From: Aeromicrobium senzhongii
Lineage (GTDB): Bacteria > Actinomycetota > Actinomycetes > Propionibacteriales > Nocardioidaceae
Assembly: GCF_014334735.1 (NCBI RefSeq)
Contig: NZ_CP060587.1
Location: 2,356,001 to 2,420,000, forward strand
Direction: 5' to 3'
DNA: 64,000 bases
Shown piece after piece: positions 24,360 through 32,407 of this stretch; position 1 is the stretch's first letter; every line of letters starts with the position of its first letter. The position numbers and the translations under genes were made by a program. The notes beneath the pieces were generated by a model. It saw nothing but the letters and a program-made list of their open reading frames with translations, was not told the DNA's origin and did no database searches.

Positions 24360-25250
24360 TCAGTTCGTGGTGAAGTTCTCGGCGTACGCGAGGACCTCGC
24401 GTGCGGTCTTGATGTGGGCGTAGTCGACGTGCATGCCCTCGTAGACGACGGCGGCGGCGCCCTGCGCCTCGGCCTGCTCGAAGGCGTCGATCATCCCGGT
24501 GTAGAAGTCGATCTCGAACTTCGAAGGGCTGAAGACCTCGTTGGCGACGTCGATGTGCGACGGGTGGATCAGCACCTGGCCCTTGAAGCCGAGCTCGCGG
24601 TTCTTGATCGAGAAGTTCCGGGCCCCCTCGGGGTCCTCGAGGTCCTGCCAGACGCCGACGAGCGGGAAGTCGAGTCCGGCGGCCCGGCAGGCCAGGACGG
24701 CCCGGCTGCGCAGGTAGAGGGTCTCGTCACCGCCGGGGGTGAACGTGAAGCCGATGGACCGCGAGACGTCCGCGTCGCGGGCCGTCCCGGCGAAGAGGGT
24801 CGCCATGCGCGGGGAGGCCTTGGCGATCGCCTCGCACTCGGCGTAGGACTCTGCGGTCTCGAGGTTCGCGATGAACTCGATCGAGCCGGGCTCCACGCCG
24901 TTCTTGGCCTCGAAGTGGTCGACCAGTGCCTCATAGCGGACGATGTCGTCCCGGCCGGTGAGCTTCGGCAGCGCGAAGCCGGTGAGCCCCGGGAGGGCGA
25001 CGGCCTCGATGTCGTCGCCGGTGAGGCCCGTGTCGAGCGGATTCAGCCGGACGTAGACGGAGATCGTCTCCCCGTTCTCGCGGAGGCGGGTGATCGAGCG
25101 GGCCACTTCATCGCGGGCTTCAGCCTTCAGGTCATGGGGAACGGCGTCCTCGAGATCGAGGATGACGCCGTCCACTCCCTTGGCGATGGCCTTCTCGACC
25201 CACGTGCCCCGATGGCCGGGGACGAACAGCAGCGAACGGACTGGACGCAT
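24360..25250 (-). CDS. HpcH/HpaI / CitE-like CoA-ester lyase 1
   Basis: A 296-residue TIM-barrel lyase. RSLLFVPGHRGTWVEKA, VILDLEDAVPHDLKAEAR, VRLNPLDTG, FALPKLTGRDDI, ANLETAESY and VLIHPSHIDVANEVFSP follow the citrate lyase beta/malyl-CoA lyase pattern (Asp-Glu-Asp plus Arg). It would cleave a citramalyl-, malyl- or hydroxymethylglutaryl-like CoA ester to acetyl- or propionyl-CoA and an oxoacid. The second metal Asp region is GTARDADVSRSIG, slightly unlike CitE. The ATG at 25250 has GGAGG upstream. It heads a long operon and faces a CoA-transferase gene across a divergent promoter with two AT-boxes. Confidence 0.88.
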   Translation of the reverse strand: MRPVRSLLFVPGHRGTWVEKAIAKGVDGVILDLEDAVPHDLKAEARDEVARSITRLRENGETISVYVRLNPLDTGLTGDDIEAVALPGLTGFALPKLTGRDDIVRYEALVDHFEAKNGVEPGSIEFIANLETAESYAECEAIAKASPRMATLFAGTARDADVSRSIGFTFTPGGDETLYLRSRAVLACRAAGLDFPLVGVWQDLEDPEGARNFSIKNRELGFKGQVLIHPSHIDVANEVFSPSKFEIDFYTGMIDAFEQAEAQGAAAVVYEGMHVDYAHIKTAREVLAYAENFTTN

Positions 25251-25279
25251 GTGTGCAACCTCCTCAGGTCTACACACAA

Positions 25280-25292
25280 AATATATTATGTT
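25280..25292. promoter_or_regulatory. island AT-box 5 (minus strand AACATAATATATT)
   Basis: AT-rich box 30 bp before the citE-like start in the divergent promoter. On the minus strand it includes CATAAT as a possible -10 element. It matches the box in front of the ABC ATPase gene (31818-31830) at 11 of 13 positions. Confidence 0.65.
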
Positions 25293-25356
25293 CTGTATTT
25301 AGTCCAGTCGTCCTACGTCGAGACCGCGTTCAACCCGCGATAGTCGCCAGAAATTG

Positions 25357-25374
25357 AAATATATTATATGTTCG
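25357..25374. promoter_or_regulatory. island AT-box 6 (AT-rich, CoA-transferase side)
   Basis: AAATATATTATATGTTCG lies 22 bp before the CoA-transferase start. It shares the ATATATTAT core and following TTC with box 5, but has one extra AT step. It is likely an operator and -10 region for the CoA-transferase and GntR gene pair. Confidence 0.6.
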
Positions 25375-25396
25375 AGCCCCACGAGGAGAGGCAGTC

Positions 25397-26590
25397 ATGA
25401 CCCACAAGCCCTTGGCCGGCGTCCGAGTCCTGGAGTTCGGCGGATACATCTCCGGCCCTTACGCCACGTCCATCCTGTGCTCGCTCGGCGCCGACGTCGT
25501 CAAGGTCGAGCGCCCGGGCGTCGGAGAGGACTTCCGCCGTGGCGCGAACATCGACAGCCTCTACTTCCGGCAGTACAACACCGGCAAGCGCAGCCTCGCG
25601 GTCAACCTCAAGGACCCCGAGGGCGTCGCCCTCGTCAAGGCACTACTGCCCCGCTTCGACGTCGTCCTGGAGAACCTGCGCCCGGGCAAGATGGACGCGC
25701 TCGGCCTCGGCCGAGGCGATCTGACCGCCCTGCGCAGTGATCTCATCTACACCTCGGTGACCGGTTTCGGCAACGGCGGCCCCATGGTCGACCGTCCGGC
25801 CTACGACATGATCGGGCAGGCGTTCGGCGGCCTGGTGTCGACCCTGAGCAACGAGGGGCACGCCCAGTTGGCCGGCACCTGCCTGGCCGACCTCATCACC
25901 GGCCTGTCGACAGCGACCGGCATCCTCGCCGCGCTCGTCGGCCGGGGCGCCGGGGGCGGCAGCACCCACGTCGAGACGTCGTTGACGGAGGCGATCTCCA
26001 CCCTCACGATCGACGCCGTGACGCAGCTGTTCGAGACGGGCCGGGCCCCGTCGCGGCAGAGCCGGCATCCGCAGGCCCAGAACTTCTGCCTCGCCACCGC
26101 CAGCGGCGAGTTCATCGTGCTGCACCTGAGCTCCTCCCAGCGGTTCTGGGAGTGCCTCGTGGCCGCGATGGATCGACCGGAGCTGCTCGCCGACGCGCGA
26201 TTCACCACCTACGCCGACCGGATGGTGCACTACCACGACCTCGCGAAGATCCTCGAGGGCGAGTTCTTGGTGCGCCCGGCCGCCGAGTGGGAGAAGCTCC
26301 TCATCGACCACGACGTGCCGTTCGCCCCCGTACTGGACGTCAAGACCTATCGCGAGCACCCTCAGGTCGAGTGGCTCGACATCTTCGAGCGCGAGACCGA
26401 CGGTCTCGCGCTGACTCGGGTGCCGTGGCGCTTCGACGGCGAACGCCCCCGCCGACCGGGCACCGCGCCGCTGGTCGGCGAGCACTCACTCGAGATCGCG
26501 GGCGAGGTGTACGGCGAGGACGAGCTGCGATCTCTCGTCGCCTCAGGCACCCTCTTCCCGGCCCCGGCCTCGTCCTCCGCCTCGAAATAG
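25397..26590 (+). CDS. CoA-transferase family III (CaiB/BaiF) 1
   Basis: A 397-residue formyl-CoA-transferase-like protein. It has LEFGGYISGPYATSILCSLGADVVKVERPG, KRSLAVNLKDPEG, FGNGGPMVDRPAYDMIGQAFGG and the catalytic Asp in GTCLADLITGLSTATGIL. Unlike the racemase-like relative at 17520-18638 it keeps the YDMIGQA and LAD pattern of true transferases. It would move CoA between acids, for example onto itaconate, mesaconate or a similar acid. It is transcribed away from the citE-like operon and followed 59 bp later by the GntR regulator gene. Confidence 0.9.
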   Translation: MTHKPLAGVRVLEFGGYISGPYATSILCSLGADVVKVERPGVGEDFRRGANIDSLYFRQYNTGKRSLAVNLKDPEGVALVKALLPRFDVVLENLRPGKMDALGLGRGDLTALRSDLIYTSVTGFGNGGPMVDRPAYDMIGQAFGGLVSTLSNEGHAQLAGTCLADLITGLSTATGILAALVGRGAGGGSTHVETSLTEAISTLTIDAVTQLFETGRAPSRQSRHPQAQNFCLATASGEFIVLHLSSSQRFWECLVAAMDRPELLADARFTTYADRMVHYHDLAKILEGEFLVRPAAEWEKLLIDHDVPFAPVLDVKTYREHPQVEWLDIFERETDGLALTRVPWRFDGERPRRPGTAPLVGEHSLEIAGEVYGEDELRSLVASGTLFPAPASSSASK

Positions 26591-26609
26591 GGACGTATGG
26601 GCGTGTGGC

Positions 26610-26631
26610 TGATAAAATCCATTTGATATCA
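26610..26631 (+). promoter_or_regulatory. possible weak operator/promoter before the GntR gene
   Basis: TGATA and TATCA form an imperfect 5-bp inverted repeat around an AT-rich centre, 19 bp before the GntR start. It does not fit the 13-bp island box well. It could be an autoregulatory site or simply the gene's own -10 region. Confidence 0.35.
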
Positions 26632-26649
26632 CGTCCGAAGGAGAATGAC

Positions 26650-27348
26650 ATGGCCGACCCCGTGACCTCATCCGTTCGGGCACCCAAGCGGCAGCAGTTG
26701 CCCGAGGAAGTCGCCGCGTACGTCCGCGAGCTGATCATCTCCGGTGACGTGAAGCCCGGCGAGTTCCTGCGCATCGAGCCGATCGCCGAGGCGGTCGGCG
26801 TCAGCAACACCCCCGTCCGCGAAGGTCTGCTCGCCCTGCGCAGTCAGGGCTTCGTCCGCCTGGCGCCGCGACGCGGCTTCGTGGTGGCACCGTTCAGCCA
26901 GCAGGACGTCCGGGACTTGTTCTGGGCCCAGGCCCAGCTGGGCGGCGAGCTGGCCGCGCGCGCAGCGAAGAAGATCAGCCCGGAGTCGATCAAGCGCCTC
27001 GAAGAGTTCAACGAGCAGTACACCGTCGCCGTCAAGAACCGCGATGCCGAAGCGGTCGCCGACCTCGGGCACCGCTTCCACCGCGAGATCAACCTCGCCG
27101 CCGACTCCCAGCGCCTGGCCCTGCTCCTCGGCTCGGTCGTGCGCCACCTGCCCAACCGCTTCTACGCCAACATCGAGGGCCAGGTCGACCAGACCCAGGG
27201 CGACCACCCCAAGCTGCTCGAGGCGCTGCGCGCCGGCGACTCCCGCAAGGCGCGCTCCCTCATGGAGAAGCACATCGAGAAGGGCGGCGAGCGCCTCATC
27301 GAGACGCTGCAGGCACGTGGTGTCTGGTCGGGCGACTCCACCTCCTGA
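26650..27348 (+). CDS. GntR-family regulator, FCD (FadR) subfamily
   Basis: A 232-residue regulator. The N-terminal winged helix (residues about 15-80) has LPEEVAAYVRELIISGDVKPG, IEPIAEAVGVSNTPVREGL and GFVRLAPRRGFVVAPF. The C-terminal FCD domain has DLFWAQAQLGGELAARAA, a metal-binding-type His series in HRFHREIN and MEKHIEKG, and a helical core. Such proteins respond to small organic acids or acyl compounds and commonly bind AT-rich palindromes overlapping promoters. It is the only DNA-binding regulator encoded in the 32-kb island. That makes it the leading candidate for the AT-box. AAGGAG precedes the ATG at 26650. Confidence 0.93.
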   Translation: MADPVTSSVRAPKRQQLPEEVAAYVRELIISGDVKPGEFLRIEPIAEAVGVSNTPVREGLLALRSQGFVRLAPRRGFVVAPFSQQDVRDLFWAQAQLGGELAARAAKKISPESIKRLEEFNEQYTVAVKNRDAEAVADLGHRFHREINLAADSQRLALLLGSVVRHLPNRFYANIEGQVDQTQGDHPKLLEALRAGDSRKARSLMEKHIEKGGERLIETLQARGVWSGDSTS

Positions 27349-27354
27349 ACGACC

Positions 27355-27909
27355 TCAGGCCGTCGGCGGAGGGGTCCGCGGCCGCACCGGCCGCTCGTAC
27401 GACGGGTCCTGTCGGTCCCGCGATCCACGATGGCTGCCGGCCAGGCGACGGTCCATGCCGCTGGCGTCGGCGCGGCACTGCCAGTCGAGCACGACGAGCC
27501 GCGTGAAGATGCGCCATTGCCCCTCCCGGCGCTCGTAGCGGTCGAGGTAGCGTCCTCCGACCAACTCGAGGTTGTCGCTGCCGCTGTTGCGAATGGCGAC
27601 CTGGAAGTACGTCTCGGCGTCGGCCACGTCGCCGTCGATCACGACCGCGTGGTTGGTGACCGAGTGTTGGCAGGCCTCGCGGCGCGCCTGCGTGGGCATC
27701 CACGTCTCGATGAAGTTCTCCGGCGACCCGTCCATCTGGCCGTGGGAGTCGTGACCGTCCTCCCAGAAGGCTGAGCGGATGAGGTCCGCATCCAGCCGGT
27801 CGACGCCGCGGGTGTAGCGCATGAGGCAGTCCCAGATCGCCTGGCGATCCAGCAGGAGCCTGACGTCCGCAGCCAGCCGATCGTCCGTGCCATCCGTCGT
27901 CGTGTGCAT
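27355..27909 (-). CDS. SnoaL-like (NTF2-fold) protein 2
   Basis: A 184-residue paralogue of the SnoaL-like protein at 9472-10041. It has RQAIWDCLMRYTRGVDRLDADLIRSAFW, QHSVTNHAVVI, VGGRYLDRYERREGQWRI and the C-terminal DRQDPSYE. The likely fold is SnoaL_4, a small dehydratase/isomerase type. No good ribosome site precedes the ATG at 27909. A TATCAT hexamer ends 8 bp before it, so the mRNA may be leaderless; an alternative ATG at 27918 lies inside the AT-box. It is transcribed divergently from SDR 5. Confidence 0.78.
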   Translation of the reverse strand: MHTTTDGTDDRLAADVRLLLDRQAIWDCLMRYTRGVDRLDADLIRSAFWEDGHDSHGQMDGSPENFIETWMPTQARREACQHSVTNHAVVIDGDVADAETYFQVAIRNSGSDNLELVGGRYLDRYERREGQWRIFTRLVVLDWQCRADASGMDRRLAGSHRGSRDRQDPSYERPVRPRTPPPTA

Positions 27910-27913
27910 AGAA

Positions 27914-27926
27914 TGCATGATATACG
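27914..27926. promoter_or_regulatory. island AT-box 7 (TGCATGATATACG)
   Basis: This box lies between the divergent SnoaL-like 2 and SDR 5 genes and differs from box 1 at one position. On the minus strand its TATCAT is placed 8 bp before the SnoaL start codon, the right distance for a leaderless transcript. One box would serve both directions. Confidence 0.7.
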
Positions 27927-27943
27927 AACCGAAGGAGCTGGGT

Positions 27944-28735
27944 GTGGACGATCGAACAGCAGGACGGTACGACGGCAAGGTCGCGGTGGTCACGGGCGCC
28001 GGGTCCGGCATCGGCCGTGCCATCACCGAGCAGTTGCTGCGCGAGGGGGCATCCGTCGTCGCGAACGACCTCGACGTGTCCGCCCTGGCAGCTGACGAGT
28101 CCCCGGGACGCCTGGTCACGGTCGCCGGCGACGTGAGCGCCGACGACATGCCCCAGCGGCTGCTCGACGCAGTCGTCACGCTGGGCGGTGGGCGAGTCGA
28201 CGTGTTGTTCAACAACGCCGGCATCGGGTCGGCGCGTCCGGCTCTCGACATCCGTCCGGACGAATGGCGCCGGGTCATGGACGTGAACGTCGACGCCGCG
28301 TTCCGGCTCGCGACCACGGTCGGCCGGGTGATGGTCGACCAGGGTGCGGGCGCGATCCTGAACACCGCCTCGGTCGCTGGAACCCACGGCCTCCCCAGCC
28401 GTGTCGCCTATGTCGTCTCCAAGCACGCGATCGTGGGGATGACCCGCGCCCTCGCTGTCGAGTGGGGACCCAGCGGCGTCCGTGTCAACGCCATCTGCCC
28501 CGGTCTGACGGAATCGGGCATGAGCGAGCGCCTCAAGCGCGACTCCCCCGACTACTGGGCCGCACGCGAAGCCGTCGTGCCCCTGCGCCGCGCCGGCCTC
28601 TCTGCCGAGCAGGCATCCACCGCGCTGTTCCTGTGTTCGGACGAGGCCGCCTACATCTCCGGGATGATCGCGGAGGTGGACGGCGGGACCCACGCCCTCT
28701 ACGCCGGCTACACGGTCCAGCGCCCCACGTCCTGA
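27944..28735 (+). CDS. short-chain dehydrogenase/reductase (island SDR 5)
   Basis: A 263-residue SDR. It has TGAGSGIGRAI near residue 18, NNAGIGSARP, NTASVAGTHGLPS, YVVSKHAIVGMTRA with catalytic Tyr and Lys, and EVDGGTHALYAGY near the C-terminus. The GTG at 27944 has a GAAGGAG ribosome site. It is followed by a strong UUCG-type hairpin and then by the convergent ABC permease gene. The substrate is unknown. The SnoaL-SDR pairing is repeated at 8.6-10.0 kb in the same window. Confidence 0.92.
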   Translation: MDDRTAGRYDGKVAVVTGAGSGIGRAITEQLLREGASVVANDLDVSALAADESPGRLVTVAGDVSADDMPQRLLDAVVTLGGGRVDVLFNNAGIGSARPALDIRPDEWRRVMDVNVDAAFRLATTVGRVMVDQGAGAILNTASVAGTHGLPSRVAYVVSKHAIVGMTRALAVEWGPSGVRVNAICPGLTESGMSERLKRDSPDYWAAREAVVPLRRAGLSAEQASTALFLCSDEAAYISGMIAEVDGGTHALYAGYTVQRPTS

Positions 28736-28752
28736 CCCGCCTCCGGACGCAC

Positions 28753-28784
28753 CACGGCCCCGCTCCCGAAGGAGCGGGGCCGTG
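28753..28784. terminator. bidirectional hairpin terminator with UUCG loop
   Basis: Perfect 14-bp arms (CACGGCCCCGCTCC and its complement) with a four-base loop read CGAA on the plus strand and TTCG on the minus. A C(UUCG)G tetraloop would therefore form in the minus-strand transcript. It separates convergent genes (SDR 5 and the ABC permease) and probably ends both. Confidence 0.9.
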
Positions 28785-28810
28785 CTGTCGAGCCGGACGG
28801 ATCAGCGTCG

Positions 28811-30562
28811 TCAGAGCTTCTCGAGCGCCTTGCGGCCACCGAAGAACATGGCCGCCGCCACGCCGACTGCCGTCATGACCGTCATGATGAGCGCGATCAC
28901 CGCGACCCGCGGGTACGAGCCGCTGGCGTACTGGTCGTACAGGACGACCGACATCACGTTCACGTCCGGAGCCCGCAGCAGCAGCGACACACCGAACTCG
29001 TGGGTCAGCAGCACGAACATCATCGCCGCCGACGTGACGATGCCCGTCCGCGAGAGCGGCAGCGTGATCTGGAAGAACGTCCGCAGCGGGTGGGCGCCAC
29101 TGACCTGGGAGGCCTCCAGCGTCTGCCGGCCCAGCGACACGAGAGTCGCCAGCTGGTAGCGCACGGCGTACGGGATCATGATCGTCACGTAGGCCAGGAT
29201 CAGGCTCGCCTTCGTGCCGTAGATACCGATCGCGGGGTTGGAGAACGCGAACAGGAAGCCGAAGCCCAGCAGCGCGGCCGGCACGGTCAGCGGCAGGTTG
29301 GCCACGATGTCGAGGACCGAACCCAGCGGCCTCCACAGCCTGTCCTTGTTGTAGATGCCCAGGGCCACGAGCATGCCGACCGGCAACACCAGCAGCACGC
29401 CCAGCACGGACACCACGAGCGTCGTCACGATCGACTGGCGCACCTTCTCGTCCGCCAGCACGTCACTGACGTTCTGCCCCGTGAGCACGCTGAAGTCGAG
29501 GTTGCCACTCCAGAACGGCGAGAACGCGACGAAGGCGATCGCCAGGATCGGCAGGACCGCGGCCACCAGCACGTAGGCGCTGACGACGAAGCCCGAGAGG
29601 GCGCTGACGAGCGGACTGAGCATCCGGTTGTCGACGGTCGCGGTGCCCTGGCCGACGAAGCGGTTCTGGTTGCCGAGCATGCGCCGCTGCAGCACGACCA
29701 ACACGATGGCCAAGATGATGAGCGGCGTGCCCAGGGCGGAGGCCAGGCCGTAGTCCACCGGGTACTCGGCGCTGAGCTCGTACATCTCGGTCGTGACGAC
29801 GTCCACCCCCTCGCGCCGGCCCAGGATCAGCGGGCCGGTGAACTGGCCCAGCGACAGCAGCAGGACCACGACGCCGGCGTAGATGAAGCTCGGTCGCAGC
29901 AACGGCAACGTGATCGTGAACAACGCGCGGAGGCCCCCGGCGCCGTTGACCCGGGCCGCGAGGGTGTAGTCGGAGCCCAGGTTGCGCAGGCCGGTGTACA
30001 CGAACATGTAGACGAAGGCCGCCAGGTGCGTGCCGGTGTAGAAGATGATCCACGGCAGCGTGTAGACGTTGATCGGCCCGGTGGTGCCGTCGAAGAACGG
30101 AGTCCAGCGCAGGAACGAGTTCACGTAGCCGTTCTCGGGCGAGAACAGGAAGACGAATCCCACCACGTGCGCCACCGCGGGGATGATCATCGGCAGTACC
30201 GGCAAGAACTCCAGCACGGAGCGCAGCCGCGGCGTCATGGAGTAGGTGCACAGCGCCAGGATCGTGCCCATCAGGAGGCCGACGACCAGGCCGCCGAAGC
30301 CGAGGAACACCGTGGTGCGGAGGACCTCGACGACCCCTTCCATCTCGGTCAGGCGACGCATGCCGTCGGCGTCGTTCTCCCAGGCACGCAACTGCAGCGG
30401 GATCAGTGGCATCAGCACCATCACCGCCACGACGGCGGCGAGCAGCATCCACAGCAGCTGGTGTCCCTCACCCCCGGGAATGAGGGGACGGCGTCGCGGC
30501 GCGTCGGGCGTGGCCCGGCGCTGCGGGTCCGGCGCGGTGGCCGGCTTCTCGATCGTCTGCAT
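28811..30562 (-). CDS. ABC transporter permease, two fused domains (FbpB-like)
   Basis: A 583-residue membrane protein with about 12 helices, built as two permease domains in one chain. Each half has an EAA-type loop that contacts the ATPase: AARVNGAGGLRALFTITLPL near residue 205 and EASQVSGAHPLRTFFQITLP near residue 490. This fused layout is typical of iron(III)- and 2-aminoethylphosphonate/organic-anion-type importers. It is encoded 25 bp after the ATPase gene. The island has two matching binding lipoproteins at 11.5 and 14.9 kb. The transported compound is unknown, and the catabolic setting favours an organic acid over iron. Confidence 0.92.
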   Translation of the reverse strand: MQTIEKPATAPDPQRRATPDAPRRRPLIPGGEGHQLLWMLLAAVVAVMVLMPLIPLQLRAWENDADGMRRLTEMEGVVEVLRTTVFLGFGGLVVGLLMGTILALCTYSMTPRLRSVLEFLPVLPMIIPAVAHVVGFVFLFSPENGYVNSFLRWTPFFDGTTGPINVYTLPWIIFYTGTHLAAFVYMFVYTGLRNLGSDYTLAARVNGAGGLRALFTITLPLLRPSFIYAGVVVLLLSLGQFTGPLILGRREGVDVVTTEMYELSAEYPVDYGLASALGTPLIILAIVLVVLQRRMLGNQNRFVGQGTATVDNRMLSPLVSALSGFVVSAYVLVAAVLPILAIAFVAFSPFWSGNLDFSVLTGQNVSDVLADEKVRQSIVTTLVVSVLGVLLVLPVGMLVALGIYNKDRLWRPLGSVLDIVANLPLTVPAALLGFGFLFAFSNPAIGIYGTKASLILAYVTIMIPYAVRYQLATLVSLGRQTLEASQVSGAHPLRTFFQITLPLSRTGIVTSAAMMFVLLTHEFGVSLLLRAPDVNVMSVVLYDQYASGSYPRVAVIALIMTVMTAVGVAAAMFFGGRKALEKL

Positions 30563-30587
30563 CAGTTCGTCTCCGTGTCGTCGCCGG

Positions 30588-31763
30588 TCAGCGGATCGCG
30601 GCCCAGTCGTCGACCAGGCGGCCGTCGACGTCGTAGCAAAGGACGTGGTCGGGATCGAGACCGATCTCGACGTCCTGGTCGGGCTCGAGCTCCCCCAGGG
30701 CGGCGGGGACGTCGACGAACAGCGTCGAGTCGCCCATCACCACGACGTGCTCGGCGTGGTCGCCGGCGGGGAGCACCTCGAGCAGACGTGCGCCGGCGAC
30801 CCAGTGCCGACGATCGTCCACGGTCGTGGCGCCCGCGGGACGGACCGTCAGGTCGCCGTCACGCATCCGCAGGGCGTAACTGCCGGTGAAGCCGGGCCGG
30901 ACGAAGCCGGGCACGGGAACGCCGTTGATCGTCGCCGTGCCGTCCGCCGCCACCTCGAGCGCCATGCGGTTGCGCGCCCCGAGGAAGTCGGCCACGTACT
31001 CGGTCGCCGGGCGGTGGTAGACCTCTCCCGGCTTCCCGATCTGCTCGAACCGGCCCTCCTTCATCACGGCGACCCGGGTGCCCAACGCGAGCGCCTCCTC
31101 CTGGTCGTGCGTGACGTAGACCCCCGTGAAGCCGATCTCCCGGTGCAGCAGGCGCAGCTGGGCCCGCAGGTCGATGCGCAGCAAGGCATCGAGGTTGCTG
31201 AGCGGCTCGTCGAGCAGCAGCAGGGCCGGCCGCGGCGCGAGGGCGCGAGCCAGCGAGATGCGCTGCTGCTGGCCGCCGCTCAGCTCGGGCGGGTAGCGGT
31301 CGGCGAGGTGCCCACACTGGACGACGTCGAGGACCTCCTGGACGCGACCTCGCTTGATCTCGTCCTTCATGCGCCGTGCCTTCAGCGGGTAGGCGACGTT
31401 CGCGGCCACCTTCATGTGCGGCCACAGCGCGTAGTTCTGGAACACCATCGCGACGTCGCGACGGTTGGGCTGGACGAACACGCGGCGCTCGGCGTCGACC
31501 ACCGTGCGCTCACCGAGTTCGATGCGGCCCTCGCCCGGCTTCTCGAGTCCGACCAGGCAGCGCAGCAGGGTCGTCTTCCCGCAGCCGCTGGGGCCCAGCA
31601 GAACGAGCAGCTCACCCTCCTCGACCTCCAGGCTGATGTCGTGCAGGACGTGCACGGACTCCTTATTGCGCTGGAACGTCTTGTTGAGATTGGTGATCCT
31701 GACCTGCACGGGACGAGCATCCTGCTCACCAGCCAGTGCGGCCCCGGCGGCGCCTCTGTCCAT
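30588..31763 (-). CDS. ABC transporter ATP-binding protein (FbpC/PotA-like)
   Basis: A 391-residue import ATPase. Walker A is LLGPSGCGKTTLLRCL near residue 55, Q-loop VFQNYALWPHM, signature LSGGQQQRISLARAL, Walker B LLLLDEPLSNLD and H-loop VYVTHDQEEAL. A C-terminal TOBE-like domain of about 120 residues follows. It powers the fused permease gene 25 bp downstream. The ATG at 31763 has AGGAG seven bases upstream. ATG 31778 also has a good site and would add five residues. An AT-box lies 55 bp upstream. Confidence 0.93.
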   Translation of the reverse strand: MDRGAAGAALAGEQDARPVQVRITNLNKTFQRNKESVHVLHDISLEVEEGELLVLLGPSGCGKTTLLRCLVGLEKPGEGRIELGERTVVDAERRVFVQPNRRDVAMVFQNYALWPHMKVAANVAYPLKARRMKDEIKRGRVQEVLDVVQCGHLADRYPPELSGGQQQRISLARALAPRPALLLLDEPLSNLDALLRIDLRAQLRLLHREIGFTGVYVTHDQEEALALGTRVAVMKEGRFEQIGKPGEVYHRPATEYVADFLGARNRMALEVAADGTATINGVPVPGFVRPGFTGSYALRMRDGDLTVRPAGATTVDDRRHWVAGARLLEVLPAGDHAEHVVVMGDSTLFVDVPAALGELEPDQDVEIGLDPDHVLCYDVDGRLVDDWAAIR

Positions 31764-31817
31764 CACTTGACTCCTCATTGGGGGGCTCCTTCGCAACGTG
31801 TGACGACGCTCACTCTA

Positions 31818-31830
31818 TACATAATATATC
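31818..31830. promoter_or_regulatory. island AT-box 8 (TACATAATATATC)
   Basis: Box in the divergent region between the ABC ATPase gene and the universal stress protein gene. On the minus strand a possible TTGGCG / TATAGA promoter spans it. It is the best match to the box at SBP2, consistent with joint control of the transporter parts. Confidence 0.68.
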
Positions 31831-31896
31831 TGATTCGCCAAGCCGGGTCCTCCCCCTCCCCCGAGCCCCTTGCTCTCGGCTTCACATATCCCGTGT

Positions 31897-31909
31897 CATA
31901 TCTGATGCA
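31897..31909. promoter_or_regulatory. weaker island AT-box 9 (minus strand TGCATCAGATATG)
   Basis: Partial match, identical in the first seven bases to boxes 3 and 7, 57 bp before the universal stress protein start. A one-base insertion relative to the consensus makes this site uncertain. Confidence 0.45.
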
Positions 31910-31965
31910 CGAACTTGGCGTCGGTGCGCCTAGGATAGGGCTGCCCCATCCAGAGGAGAGAACAC

Positions 31966-32400
31966 ATGAGCAGGACGATCGTCACCGGCGTGGACGGCAG
32001 CGAGACCGCGGCCAAGGCGGCACACACCGCCGCAGAGCTCGCCCAGGCGCTCGATGCGCAGCTCTACGTCCTGAGCGCGTACGGCAAGTACCACGCGGAC
32101 ACCTTCAACAGTGGCGAGGAGGAGATCGTCTTCAGCACGGCGAAGGACGCCGAGCACACGGCGGAGGGCACCGTCGCTCAGCTCCGGCACGACTTCCCCG
32201 GCCTGCGCATCGTCGCCGCTCCGGCCGAGGGAAAGCCCGGTGACGCCCTCGTCAAGGCGGCCCAGCGACTGCAGGCCGATCTCATCGTCGTGGGCAACAA
32301 GCGGGTGCAGGGCCTCGCCCGGGTGCTGGGGAGCGTTGCCCGAGACGTGGCCGCGCAGGCACCCTGCGACGTCTATGTCGCCCACACGCACGATCGCTGA
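31966..32400 (+). CDS. universal stress protein (UspA family)
   Basis: A 144-residue UspA-fold protein. The N-terminal TIVTGVDGSETAAKAAHTAAE and C-terminal DLIVVGNKRVQGLARVLGSVARDVAAQAPCDV carry the ATP-binding GxxGxxxR-like segment (GNKRVQG...GS). It is probably a small nucleotide-binding stress protein. GAGGAGAG precedes the ATG. It is followed 7 bp later by a hotdog thioesterase gene, so the two form a short operon in the regulated part of the island. A role in the pathway is not evident. Confidence 0.9.
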   Translation: MSRTIVTGVDGSETAAKAAHTAAELAQALDAQLYVLSAYGKYHADTFNSGEEEIVFSTAKDAEHTAEGTVAQLRHDFPGLRIVAAPAEGKPGDALVKAAQRLQADLIVVGNKRVQGLARVLGSVARDVAAQAPCDVYVAHTHDR

Positions 32401-32407
32401 CCGTTCG

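Noticed and set aside
29000-30889. Plus-strand open frame of 629 codons opposite the ABC permease
   Set aside because: The translation is a low-complexity His/Gln/Arg/Asp-rich string, the mirror of hydrophobic codons. The minus-strand permease has clear helices and EAA loops.
28811-31763. Iron(III) uptake operon
   Set aside because: The permease and ATPase are of the FbpB/FbpC type, but there is no Fur/DtxR-like box that I could see. The transporter shares its AT-box with catabolic genes, so an organic ligand is more likely. Iron is not fully excluded.
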